The notes under the pieces: generated by a model | Told to the model about the DNA's origin: nothing | Seen by the model: the letters and a program-made list of their open reading frames with translations, nothing else | Database searches by the model: none | Translations under genes and position numbers: made by a program | Part shown: positions 25,714 through 37,571 of the stretch, one piece after another | How positions within the stretch are numbered: the first letter of the stretch is position 1 | How the letters are laid out: the number at the start of each line of letters is the position of its first letter | Assembly (NCBI GenBank): GCA_008692225.1 | Contig: VICG01000012.1 | Location: 1 to 64,000 of the forward strand | Direction: 5' to 3' | Length of the DNA stretch: 64,000 nt | Origin: Monilinia fructicola | Taxonomy: Eukaryota > Ascomycota > Leotiomycetes > Helotiales > Sclerotiniaceae

Positions 25714-25856
25714 TGTGATAAGGTACAAGGAAACAGAAGGGTTAATTGAAATAATATAATTATTTATAAAGAGAAAAGGAAAGGATTGAAGATCCTTTCC
25801 ACTTAAGTACTAGCTCAAATGGTCATGTGACCCTTGTCTAGGGTAGCTTCCTGACA
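25714..25856 (-). repeat. Right LTR (5' LTR of the minus-strand element), 143 bp
   Basis: TGTGATAAGG to CTTCCTGACA, same length as the left LTR, gap-free alignment. This copy keeps C or G at most of the transition differences, so it is the less mutated LTR. Followed directly by GATAA. Confidence 0.92.
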
Positions 25857-25861
25857 GATAA
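25857..25861. other. Target-site duplication GATAA (right)
   Basis: Same five bases as at 16,984-16,988, immediately outside the terminal CA of the right LTR. Confidence 0.9.
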
Positions 25862-26084
25862 AAACTTAATATAAAGTGCGTGATACGATCTAACGTTTTA
25901 TTTAAAACGTATAAAGTTAATCACCGGTAATGTAAATAATTAGTATATTCACCGGTAACTTGAGTAATAAGCGTATTCACCGATAGTCGAATTTATAGTT
26001 AACTATATACTTATAAAATAATTAAATTATAACCTTATTATATATATAACTTATTTAGATTATAAGATAATAACGTTAGAAACA
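25862..26084. other. AT-rich flank with repeated ATTCACCGGTAA words
   Basis: TCACCGGTAATGTAAATAAT, TTCACCGGTAACTTGAGTAA and TTCACCGATAGTCG occur within about 70 bp (25,920-25,990), a short degenerate direct repeat. No coding signal. Confidence 0.45.
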
Positions 26085-26365
26085 ACGTGACACCTAAGCG
26101 TTACTACTATATCTTAGTATATAACCCCCCTTAAATACTATACCTCTTATTATGCTATTAATAATATTATACCCTTAATAATGCCCCTAATAGTACTATA
26201 CCTCTAATAATGCCTTTAATAATGCCTCTAATAATACTATACCTTTAATAGTATCCCTTATAAAGTATATTTTTATTAAAATTAAACTAAATAAACTATA
26301 CTAACGTTTAATCTATTAATATATAAAATCACTCATATATAAATAATAATATAAACCTTGAATTC
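26085..26365. repeat. Dispersed subtelomeric repeat R2, copy 2 (better preserved)
   Basis: Counterpart of 5,514-5,815, on the same strand. It retains ATAACCCCCCTTAAATACTATACC and CCCCTAATAGTACTATACC where the telomere-side copy has T. No coding content. Confidence 0.65.
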
Positions 26366-27190
26366 ATAATAATATCATTATATATTAATAATATATATTA
26401 TTTAATAAGTATATATTTTATATTATAATATTTTTAATATAATACTTTTAGCCTCAACCCTAATATTTGATTTAGTTTGAACCTTATATAACCCTAAATT
26501 GAATCTAACCCTAAATAACTTAGAACAACTCTAAATAACTCTAAATGACTTTAAATAACTAAAAAGTTAAGTAGGGTTAAGTCTATATTATAATTCAACG
26601 CTTTGATGAATATCACATGCCGTAAGCATATGATATCTCATCACGCTTACCTTTGTTTAAGCTAGCCTTAAACTAAGCGATACTATATATAAAAGTAATC
26701 TTTTGAAGATCTCTTTCTCCTATAGCTTTCTTATTTTATTTAATTAACCTTTATTAACTTACTCTAGTAGATAATCGTAATAAGCATATAGAAATTTTAA
26801 AGATTAAATGAATTAATAACAATTCTAATTTCATAGAGATAATAATTAAGGATAAATTTTATTAGATATTAAAGAATTTAATTAATACTAATAAACTAAT
26901 AATTAAAAAGTTTTGATAAGTAAAAAAAGAAAAGTAAAGATTAAATATATAATCTTTCGATTTCTAAATAGTTACTAATATTAAGAAAATAGATTATATA
27001 ATATCAAGGTATTTCATAAATAATATATATAATCTTATTAGGCTTACTAGTACTTTAAAAACGGTTTTAAAGTTATCCTTCATTCTATAGATTACATAGA
27101 GAATAATAACGGTGAAATACCAATAAAAGGATTAAGTATTTACACTTTAATTAATCAAGTTTAAACTAATAAAGACCGTCCTTAAAGCTT
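26366..27190. other. AT-rich flank with degenerate CCCTAA words and a 40-bp inverted repeat
   Basis: Scattered AACCCTAA words (26,454-26,515) and ACTCTAAATAA words (to about 26,570) resemble decayed interstitial telomere DNA but are sparse. At 26,604-26,643 TGATGAATATCACATGC faces GCATATGATATCTCATCA, an imperfect stem of 17-18 bp with a short loop. No open frame. Confidence 0.45.
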
Positions 27191-27216
27191 TTATAGGCAA
27201 GTACAAGACAGTATGA

Positions 27217-27498
27217 AGAAACCACATTACCTTTGAAGAACTTGTTGCTGTCTATTCATTATTAGCGGAAAAAAGCCATTCTAATCCCTCCGCTCTAACG
27301 GATGAAGAACGTCGTCTGTTTCTCAATCTCCCTGATGTGAATATAGAGACAGCAAATATCAAAGCAGTGACGGATCTTTCGCGTGGGGAGTTGATTGAGA
27401 AAGCTGTTAACCCTATAGGACTAAAATTCCTACAAAAAGCCAGTGAATCAACGATTTTTCAAAAATATCATATTTTATTAATATATGAGTATATATAA
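27217..27498 (+). pseudogene. Coding remnant, unknown family
   Basis: A 93-codon frame with ordinary base composition sits between AT-rich flanks. It reads from a preceding TGA and includes SLLAEKSHSNPSALTDEERR and KAVTDLSRGELIEKAVN. It then runs into AT-rich sequence (from about 27,455) before a TAA at 27,496. There is no ATG at the front, so it is an internal exon or a truncated fragment. The abrupt change of composition at its end suggests a break where a gene was joined to mutated repeat DNA. I do not recognise the family. Confidence 0.45.
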
Positions 27499-28090
27499 AT
27501 GATCTAAATGATATTAATTTAACTATAAATAGTTAAAATTTTATTAGTTTCTTTAAAGGAAGCCTAAAATCTATTAGTTTATTGATAGGTAGTCTAAGAT
27601 CTATTAGTTGCTTTAAAATGGATTAGTTCCGTTGAATTAGTTTTATTCGATATACTAATTCTTAAATACCTTCAATTTTCATTCTTTCATTCTTTTATTC
27701 ATTCATTATATTAAAATTAAGTTAAAAATTATTTCGTTGAAATTCGAAAAGGTAAATTGCTTTTTCCATTCGCTTCCCCCCTCCTATTCCGTCGCTTTTT
27801 TCAACGTTAAAACTTCAAATAGGCTCAACAACTTCGAATCTCTAGATAACTTTAATAATAATAATAATAATAATAATACTATAATGCTTATAATCGTAAT
27901 TGTTCAAATAATCGTTTTAGTGATCATGATGCCTCCAAAAATGAATTAGCTCTTATAATAATAAAGTTTCGAAAATCATACTAACTAATTATACTAGCTC
28001 GTCCTTTCACTTTTTAGTATATAAGCTATATAAAAGGATTTCTGCATATTTTTGTATAACTCTACAACAAAAACAAGTAGATCGTAAATG
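27499..28090. other. AT-rich spacer with direct repeats and (TAA)n
   Basis: CTATTAGTT.CTTTAAA words repeat at about 27,540-27,625, and (TAA)n lies at about 27,850-27,876. A frame at 27,737-27,949 is interrupted by this microsatellite and has no resemblance to a family. This marks the inner edge of the AT-rich zone. Confidence 0.4.
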
Positions 28091-28183
28091 AAATTAGGTT
28101 TTTAACATAAGATTCACTGACTGTTGAAAGGTTAGAATTTTGGTACCGTAGGGTAAGGACCCTTGCAGCGTCACCCAAGATGA

Positions 28184-29212
28184 AATACTACTACTGAAAG
28201 ACCATTTCTGGACGCCTGGTACAGAAGCGAAGAGCGCGGTAATCTGGAACACCTGTGTGAAATGGAAGAAGTAATTATGGAAGAGGGGCAGCATTTGAAT
28301 CAGCTCGAACACCCGCCAACCTTCCCAACGAGATAGAAGCGTTTCATGCCGGGGTCAGGGAATAGTATGGATGGCCCGCCCGTGCAAGCGAAGCGCAAGC
28401 AACTGCATGGCTGAGGCCGTCTTGCCCGGTAGCCCAGAATAGATTCGCCGGCTCTATAGAGATGGAAAGCAGTTATGGGGTTTTGTGGTTCTGTATGATG
28501 AGACGATGCAGAGGCTGGATAAGAAAACTTTGGAAGATTTTATGTGTCATTGGGACGGGTTAAGATTGCATTGGGCCACAATGGTTCAAGACATAGTATT
28601 GATCAGAAATGGCGGATGATTACGTTTAATGCGCCGAGTTCCGCGGCGGTACGTCATGCGTCTGGGGCTGGGCCTGCTTTAGATGCAAGCGATAGTAGCA
28701 GTCAGCAAGATGGCGTGGTGCTCAGAAAAGCCTTTCGCGAGGTCCTACAGAATCCTCTGCAGTATGAGCAGAGAGCAGAAGTCGTACCAATCACCTTCTT
28801 CGGCGAAAAACGTCAGTTTGACAACTACAAAGACGGAGTTGCTGCTTCGGGCCTCCTGACCAATACTTTTCTAGTCTTTGATCGCATGCTCATGGCCTTG
28901 GTTCTTGCATCCGGCAAATACTCCCTCGAAAGGATTCGGATCCGTGCCTTTGAGGCCAATTATCCTGTGCCGGGAAAAACATACGCAGAAGGGTGTCAGG
29001 GATACACGTGGATAAGGCTAGACCAGTTGGTGTGTAATTTCTATGAGTTGAGGTCGATGAAGGCGGATAAGGTGGGTATGGATGAGATATGGCAAGCTGC
29101 ACAGCAGAGTCGGAATGCTGCGTTTGTTAGTATGGATACTGAGGAAGCAGGCAAATGGACGCCGTCGAATGTGATAAGCGGGTTCCCCCCTGATAGTATT
29201 TTGGGAAAGTGA
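28184..29212 (+). pseudogene. Hypothetical protein gene, broken into several frames
   Basis: Three adjacent + strand frames have normal codon composition: 28,184-28,336 (contains RPFLDAWYRSEERGNLEHL), 28,443-28,619 (contains LWGFVVLYDETMQRLDKKTL) and 28,523-29,212. The last has its first real ATG at 28,616, giving 198 codons (MITFNAPSSAAVRHA.. to ..FPPDSILGK). The second and third frames overlap and no intron with good splice sites joins them, so I read this as one gene with a frameshift and at least one stop. The C-terminal half (GYTWIRLDQLVCNFYELRSM) looks like real protein, but I recognise no domain. An alternative is a shorter intact gene starting at 28,616. Confidence 0.5.
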
Positions 29213-30268
29213 TCTTATGCTAAGAAATAACCGGTGAAATACTCTTTATAGAAAGATGCAAACAACTCGAATCTATACAAACCTAATAACCTTATAGAGT
29301 ATACTAATAAAGCTAAAGATATATGATTACCTACCTTGAACCATTTTTCAGATTTAGAATACTAGGTAATATAGGATAGATTTCAATAGTACTTTTTCGA
29401 ACTACTCGAGTAGTATTTTTCAATAAGTGATAGCGGCTTATAAAGCCAAACGAAGTTTGTATGGGGTGTGAGTTTAAGCTTGTCCAACTGTTGATGCCAA
29501 AGGAATGATTTTACAGGTTATGAAGAGCCTTTTTCAAATGTGATCAGTGGTCAAACTCTTGCAGGCCAAGCCGCTCAATCTTATGGAACTGGATTCATTT
29601 TTGTTTGTTGCAATCGTCAGCCTGGTACTTATCAGTCTTGGATCTAACGATGGCCTCAACATTATCGAATCGTTGGTGGGTTGGGGAGGTCCGGTTACTT
29701 CTATAGATCATGTTCTGTTCCAATTCAGCTTGCTCTTCACATTCACACGTTGATTACAGCTCTCCGTTCTATAGCTACTCGTTTCTATCGTTGGCCCCTT
29801 GATTGTATATAATCACGTATCTTTCAATGCTTATCATCATTACCTAGTGCCAGTTTCATTCACTTGAACGTCCTTCGTCCGTTCAAAGACTACTAGGTAC
29901 GTAAGATAACTTATTAGGCCTTCTAAATCGATAAATGATGTTCGTTTATTTATTTGAAATGGTTTGGTTTCAAAGTAATATCGCTACTGAAGCCTATTAT
30001 ATATACAAATGAGCCAGATGTCGGCTGCAGTTTTCTGAAAGTCAGCGCCACCAAACTCCATGGCCTTCCCGCGATCCCAATAAGATTATACTGTACTTGA
30101 TTCATGATTGCGAGTCTCCTATCTCAAAGAATTTCCATGATTTTACAGATGATTACCAGTATATGCAGAGAAAGTAAGTTACTCCTCCATTACATGTGGG
30201 TGTCCGAGTGCGTAATGCCTCGCAATCATCAAGTGGCTCTCAATTGATGATGGACAAATATTTCACCC
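29213..30268. other. Intergenic, with one possible decayed exon
   Basis: A + strand exon-like piece follows a good acceptor (TTTTACAG at about 29,510-29,517). It reads in one frame PFSNVISGQTLAGQAAQSYG and then CCNRQPGTYQSW before a stop at about 29,646. No convincing upstream exon or family was found. The rest holds no coding signal. Confidence 0.35.
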
Positions 30269-32668
30269 TTAACTGTTAGTAGCAGCCAATAGCTGTTGCC
30301 TCAGCCTCTCATCGGCGCTCATTTCCTGCATTTCTAAACTCTCTTGGTGTGGTTCGAGCTGTTGTGGTTCCTCTTGTCTAGGTTCTTCGACTTGCAATCT
30401 TTCCGGACTGTTAGTAATACTCTTGTAATCCTCGGTAGGGTCGGCTGTTTGCTGGTAAGGACTTCCGCTTCCGTTCTCTTGATTCGAATTCTGCATTCCA
30501 CCAGCCAATGACATAATACCATGAAACCTTGCACTCTCTTCATTCCCTGCCAGCCTTGCTCTTTCTTCTGCTTCCTTTCGGGCTGCTTGAGTCGGTTGCT
30601 CTGGTCTTCAATTCACCCGTTACGCATTGAAGATAATATGGTACCTCGATATTACTCTTAAGGAAGAATAATTTGAGGTTTCGTGCTTTGTCTTTGAGTT
30701 GAACTTGATTCCTATCACGCAAGACCGTGCTCACCGATCCTTTTTCGCCATAGAGAGCTAAAATTTGACTCCAGTGGGGGCCTTTGACCGAATCTAGGCC
30801 CGCCATTAATGCATTTTCTTCTTCTGTGCTCCATGGACGACGTTGAGATGGTAAACCAGGTCTGGCTTTTTGTCCTGGATTGTTCTTTGCTGCAGCAGCC
30901 TGTCTAGCCTTTTCGTAAAGAGCAGAAGTCGATTCTGATTGAGAATGATGCGGTGTAGGTGTAGGTGGACTATTGCCGGTATACTGATTTGAGTACGTAT
31001 TCGGCGATTGGTTAGACGGTTGATAGGTGGTAGATTGGTATTGAGTTTGGCGATATCCTTTGCAAAAATCAGCCAGTTACGGGGAAAATATATTTCATAA
31101 AAGCATACCATTTTGTGTAGCAGGTTGCTGATATATACCAGTATCTTGAGCAGCTTTTGGAGCTACGTGTTCATTTTCTGTGTTAGGATCAGTGTATGGC
31201 AGCGGATTCCCATTCAATGCCCCGCCATTTGAGCCTTGAGAATATCCGGTTGAAGTGGGAACCGTCAGCGAATACTTTGACATGTAAGGTTCGACCAATG
31301 GTCTGTATGCATCCATATGAATGTGCGTCGATCTTAGAAAAGAATCCCAGTTGAAAAGGTCACCGAGGTCCTCTGCAAAATTGTCAGTAGGAGGGAAGCA
31401 ATGTGTGACAAAAGCTTACTAATTTTCACGGGATCATTTCCTTGGTTGAACAAATACACCCTTCGAATGTCTAAATCGATGACTAATTGCTTCTCATCCT
31501 GAGTGAGAGGATATGAATGCCTCTGACCCAAAAGCTGACCAAAATTTGGAGGGAATATATCTAGTATCAGCTCCTCGACAGGTTTGTCCGGTTCTTCCAT
31601 GGATAATGCAGCAACGATAATTTGTGTCTTCAAGTTTAAGAGCAATTGACCGGATGCTTTTGATACGGGCTCTCCTTCTCGCGTCCAAGTGTTGACGAAA
31701 TGTTCGTTGAGTTCATAAAATCCAACTTCTTGTCCACCAAAGACCCCAGTCACGAAGGTCGCATGATTTGCAAGTCTGATAATTTCTCTTTGAGCTGGGT
31801 CTCGAATGTTTAATTCATCTGCAGAAATGAATGTTGAACTTCCATATATTTTCTTGGTCCTTTGGAAGAGGTCTTTCATAATTTGAAATGATTGTCCGCG
31901 AACTGTGTCTGTCTGTGTTACGATGGCAATTACATCGTCAAATCCTCCTTCGGAAAGAATATTTAACATCTGCAATGACTGTTCAGATATCAGCGCCATC
32001 CCTATAGTTTGACCTTGCCAATACACGTACCAAGCTTTCCAATGAGAGTAAACTTAACACCTGCAAAGATAATTGATGATCGGAATGAATTCTGTCATAC
32101 GCCGCCTGGTCGTTCGCAACCTGATCCAGACTTCCAGCATCTTGAAGATCAGTGGCATGAGCAACAGCACCTGCGATTATAGCGTCAAGATCGAATTCGG
32201 GCAAACCATCACCTGCGTCATCTGTAGATTGCGGGGCGAGATTTTCATTGGTAGAATCGGGAATGGAAGGTTGAGTGGCTTCAAATTCAATCCTCTGTCT
32301 CTTTTCTGGTGAATCCAATTGTTCTGATGAGACCCTCCTTTTTAATAATCCTGATGGTTGAGACTGTGATTGAGGTGATATTGATCCATTCTGAGGAGGT
32401 TCGACCTTGATTGAAACATCTGCGAAAGGCCGAGTTGTTAGCAACAGTCTATGAAGAAGAGGATTGGGGAGGAGTAAAGAACAAAAGATGGATGAAGAAT
32501 GCATGCGGTTTCGAGTAATAGAATAAATATAGATGTAGAAATCGCTCCCGATGCCTCCCTCCCTCCCTCCTTCCAGTCCTTCAAACCATACACATCATCT
32601 CGTCACGATCAAAACTTACCATCATTAGATGAGTTGACAGTCAAATGGTTTGTAGACGACTCTGACAT
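30269..32668 (-). CDS. TRFH plus Myb/telobox telomere-repeat-binding-factor-like protein
   Basis: Five exons: 32,668-32,620, 32,419-32,031, 31,978-31,420, 31,372-31,109 and 31,057-30,269, all introns GT..AG with matching phases. A TRF-type dimerisation (TRFH) domain spans roughly residues 130-335 ([19 protein letters not shown], then [19 protein letters not shown]). A single C-terminal Myb domain lies at about 494-552 ([38 protein letters not shown]), whose third helix is a telobox-like variant. TBF1/Taz1-type fungal proteins with this layout bind TTAGGG DNA. The low-complexity Q/S/P linker between the domains and the E/Q-rich tail fit. Start chosen at MSESSTNHL because an intron with an ideal donor follows. 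Frame problem: the last exon needs a 1-nt correction at about 30,596. The alternative is a 46-bp intron with a GAG acceptor, which would remove [16 protein letters not shown]. Total about 683 aa if corrected. Confidence 0.88.
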
Positions 32669-35600
32669 TATTGCAGTTGTAGTGGATAACTCTGAGACTA
32701 TTGAAGTCGCATAAAGATGTCGAAGAGAGTCTCTTGTAATATTAATAAATGTGTGGGCGCTACAAGTTACGCTATCGATAGTACAGAGAATTTCCATGCG
32801 AACCGTAAATCCAAAATCCAACCAAAAGATTCATCACAAACTTACCGGCCGTACTTGATTGGTAGATGAGGGCATTGAGCTAGTCCTAAACGGTCATAGT
32901 ATGGATGACCTCGACCTTCCCAGGTTGGAACCTTGGAACATCGAATAACCTCCAGGCTACCTCCAGCTACCTAGGTACTTTTATTATTATCAGTAGATTA
33001 TATGTCAATATTTATATACCCAGGTATGATCATATCAATCCAATCCATGGATCCATCAGGTTCCTGCCAAGGTTGCAGGTGTATATAAATATCCTTCAAG
33101 AGAGCTTAAATCGTATTTGTTTATTTCTTTACTCACAAAACAGACAATAAGATTCAACGCCTCAATTGTTCTTGAATAATACTGTAATTGATTTTGAAAT
33201 TGATATCTCTACACAGTACCTAGGTAGGTAACATCTTCATAAATAACAAGGAGTAGTGACTACTAGGTACCTACCTAGGTAGGTAGATACTTCCATATTC
33301 TTGCTTTCCATTTCAGTCTACCAATTTCCAAAAACTATAGTTTTCTAATAAATCAAAGATGAATGAACCTCCTTCTAAGCTAATATATCATTCTCTTCAA
33401 TCATATAAGCTTATACTCCCCGGTCACCAAACAACTCAACCTCAATAATCACTCCTCATCTTACCTCCCTAATCATAAGCCGTCATCCTCGAGTGAAGTT
33501 TCTACAATATAAAAGCCTTTCTACATCCAACTATTCACGGAATCCCCATCATCTCATGATCTCTTTTCCTGAATCTCCAGACGCCTCTCACATCATATCC
33601 TCGAGTTCTTCAGATACTCATCCCGTATACCCATATGCCCAGGTGCTCTCAACTATTGATCTCTCTCGGGAACCTGGCCCATTTGACCTTGGCCTATAGT
33701 AAGCAACAAGTAACAAGTGCAGACATGAAATCAGAAATAATTTGAAGATTATATCAGATGAGAAATTAGGAAAACTACGCACTGCAAGTGTGATCGATGA
33801 AATAAGGGCAAAAAATCCAACAAACTTATCACATCGCCTTCTGTTACACGGCATAGTTAAACCCAGTGAAGTGATGGCAGATACACACAAGAGTTTTGGA
33901 GCCTAGGAATAAATATTGTAATACGTTCGAGATATATCTGTAGTTCAACACAATTATATCTTGAAGATTGACAACGATGACGGCCATTAGGAAATATAAA
34001 CTAATAAGAAGCTGAAAGCTAATTAGTAGCCAATACGAGGATTTGGATTTCGGCCCAGCGAAGACCGAAATAGATTGGAAGGATAGAAGGATCGGAAGGG
34101 GCCACCAATACAGTCTCGTAAGAAAAGACAGTGATGAGAAACTTCTTGAGGGAATCTGGAATTATATTGCTATACATATAACATGAACATTTAATATTGG
34201 CGAGGAGTGAAGATGACATCAACTTGACATCTTCTCGCGTTCCCAAACCCACTGAGCCAGACACACACAAGATTGAGAATAAACTCTTGATAAAACTTCT
34301 TTATCCGCAATCCTCCTTCAAGAGTAAATTCGGAATTTGGTGTCTTTGAGGGAGCCTCAAATTGCTAATTTGATATCCTCATACCTCAAAATCTAGTCAC
34401 CAGATTCATAGACAATATTCATCGATGTTTCTTTGCCTAGATTCTTGATCTCATGTAACGCTTTAGTGGTATGCAGTGTTTGAGTTGTGATATTGGTGAA
34501 ATTGGTGATATTGGTACCCCACGTATCTTCCCCCCCCTTTCTCATTCTCCTTACCCATAGAACCATAGTGCGGGTAAAATATTTGTGCAAAGAATAATTA
34601 CTTTCACAAGTGGATATATTCTCCTGTGATTGCGTTCTGGATTTCTCTACACTCCTTGACCTTTCCTACACTTCGAGCATACCATGGTACCGGGACGCAG
34701 AGGGTGGTTCGTTAATCTTCGTGTCCAGATAGATGAACGCTCGAGTATGTGTTTGTTCCCTCATGCATTTGAGGCCACATAGCACACGAAAAATCCAAAC
34801 TTCAGGTATGGATGGATGATTAAAGAACAATACGCAAAGACACTACAAGCCGTGATTAAAAGATGGATATTTCATGTTGATGCAATCTGCACTGGAGACT
34901 AATCATACCAAGTTCAAGCAGCACTAGCATGCAGGATGAAAACCATCACGAGTTAAGATATCGAAAAGGGTGAATCCACCGACCCAGACTTTTATTACCT
35001 TTTGCATTGCAGTTCATCAGTCACTTTTCCTAATCCCCTCCTCCTTGCCATAACCATCTACTTGGTACCTTGATATTCACTTCAGGATATCTTTTCATGC
35101 AAAGAATAGCTTATAAGGTTTTGAACATGAGCTCATATTGATAATAAGTCAATGAGCATTGAGCGTACGGTCCTCCGTACATGACTGGGGAATTAACGGG
35201 GAATTGACGGATCTTGACGGGAAATTGGCGGGGAATCGATGGGGAATCGATGGGGAATTAAAGTACTCTGTAAACACCCAACAGTTGACCGTGAACGTGA
35301 AGTATCGTCTCACTACGACAGCTGGTATGTAGTAGTAATTCATGAACATGACTGTGCTCGCCGTATTGTACGGTTTGATGAGTGGATAGATATATGTATA
35401 TATTTGTATATAAGGAAGGTTAACAAAAGATAAGTCTAACACACGCATGAACACAAGGGTCAGTCTCACATCAATATATCGATGGGATACGCAGATATAC
35501 GGAGTAAAGGAAGATGACCGAGTGAAGCACACAGGGTCGAAACATATGCAAGTGATATAAGATTGGGCATAGTACATACAGTAGTCGCCGTCTCCATATT

Positions 35601-37534
35601 GGATATACTTTTTTGAGTACTTCGTAGTACTGTACGTACACATACACAACATGGATGCGGCGCTCTGAATGTCCACAATTTGCCCGATAACCAGAAAGAA
35701 ACTTCTCGGTCTGACGGAAAGCGTCAAGGCTGTACGGAGTACTGTGCATGTGCAAGCGAACGTGGGGAGTGGATCCGCGTAATAACCACGTTTCAAATGA
35801 GCTACTACAGTACAGAGTACAAGACAACGCTATGGAGAAGAGTATGAGTAAAAGAAAGGGATATTGAAGGATGTTAAAGGATGTTAAAGGATGGAAACCC
35901 ATTACGAAAATATGTGTGTTTGCTGGCTTTAGACGAGGGTTGTATATACGGAGTTCTAATGGATGAAAGTCCAAGATCAAAGCTATGACTGACCGACTAC
36001 TCAATACAGGTATAGGTAAAGAAAGTACTAGGTAAAATAGTACTTGCTAATATATATATTATTATTCTTCTTCTTCTTCTCCTTATCGTAGTACTTTTGA
36101 TTCTCGATCTCTTGTCGTTCAACCCAATAACAATACTGTATTGATGCGAATCAATTCCGCTTCCCCATGACCCCCCCCTTTCTTCCTCCCCCCCCCAGAA
36201 TATAAAATCTGGAGAAATGGGCGAAAACGCTTTGATCGATCTTCCCCTCTATTCGGATCAACCCAATCCTTTCCAATGGAATGATTTTGACACATCATCT
36301 TAACTTTGTTTGATTATCTTAAACACTTAACCCCGATTTTACACCTTTTATTCGGCGATAATATTGGAGGGGACTCAAGAGAGAAGAATCCTGTAGCGCA
36401 ATGCGGAGAAGTGTGGAAGATCTCTACCGAGGTTACCTCACAGTAGCCTGTTGTAGCAGTAATAATGACCCGATCGACCGAGAATGAAGAATAGTGACCA
36501 CTACCTATCTCCCTACGGAGTTTAGAGTATTTTAGATTCCGGGGTGAATGAAAGGGGAATGGATTATTGCTGGGAGTGCCAAGATGTATCTATGCGTAGG
36601 TTGGTAGGTAACTCCAGGGCGATGTATGAAACGATAAAAGATGAAATAGAACATATTAGCTCGTAGCATTTATATGTAAGACGATGAAAATAGAGTAACA
36701 GAGCTTCATTCCACTTCATGAATGAGAAGGGGGTCATGATGGTAGTATTATGAGTAAGATTGAGACAATTCAGTTCGTACAGTACACGGAGAACAGTACA
36801 ATACTTCCTAATATGATAGATTCAAGTAGTGGACCATTGCACCGGAAAGAGGGCAAAAGACTACTGCTACTTGTTTTACTGTGACAATGTTCCGGGATTT
36901 CTGGAACATGTCTGATTAAGCTGTATACTACTGTATGTATCTGGATGTACTGTATCTATATCCATGGATGTCTATGTTGTCCAACGTGGAAGTAATTGGA
37001 TGGCATACTCGAACTATGGAGTACGGAGATTGATGAACACCTGAACGACCCCTCACATCCGGCGAAACTGTGGAGTACCAAGGAAAAGGATGCTACAGTA
37101 CCAGTACTGTACTGTACAATGAGACGGAACATACCAGGATATGGTTTATGGTCTGGGATTCCAAGTAGGGTAACACGGTAATGGGCAGTACAGAGTACAG
37201 TGCTGAGTGCATGTACAGGATGAGACCCCTCAGCCTCTTTGAACCTTCTTGTATGGGGAACCTCATCTGCATTCCCATTTGGGTCTTGGATGATATCAAT
37301 ATAAAGGATGTGATTGGTGAGAATGAGGGAATATTTGTAATGGTGGTGGCGATCTTTATGGATATAGCCAAAAGTGTGGCAGCTAACTGAGCTAAGTAAC
37401 CTCAACCTCCTCTCGCGTACACGTTACACAGATACAGCTCCACACAAGCTAGGTATTCTTCATTCTGAGCGCAAGTGATAACGAATCAATTCACCCGCAT
37501 CCCATCTTGGTGAGCGCAAGAACTTGAGGTGGGG

Positions 37535-37571
37535 TGGGAATGGGAATGGGAATGGGAATGGGAATGGGAAT
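37535..37571. repeat. (GGGAAT)6 microsatellite
   Basis: Six perfect GGGAAT units in intergenic DNA. Confidence 0.9.

Larger units (their letters stand above)
16989..25856 (-). mobile_element. Ty3/Gypsy-type LTR retrotransposon, complete but inactivated (8.87 kb)
   Basis: A full-length element bounded by two 143-bp LTRs and a GATAA duplication. Orientation is minus. A polypurine tract (AAAAGGGGAGA on the minus strand, 17,135-17,145) abuts the left LTR, and reverse transcriptase and integrase traces read on the minus strand. Order on the minus strand is LTR, a presumed gag/protease region (about 23-25.7 kb, not resolvable), reverse transcriptase, a presumed RNase H region, integrase, then about 3.2 kb of unassigned sequence before the 3' LTR. 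Frames are broken by many stops and by D-to-N changes, the expected outcome of C-to-T/G-to-A mutation by RIP. Compositions of the two ends (25-25.7 kb) are less AT-rich than the centre. It cannot move by itself. Confidence 0.92.

Noticed and set aside
1..27190. CRISPR array
   Set aside because: The tandem arrays have no spacer/repeat alternation and this is a eukaryotic chromosome end.
35149..36004. Overlapping minus-strand frames of 215 and 177 aa
   Set aside because: The two overlap in different frames, have no splice structure or domain, and lie in microsatellite-rich intergenic DNA.
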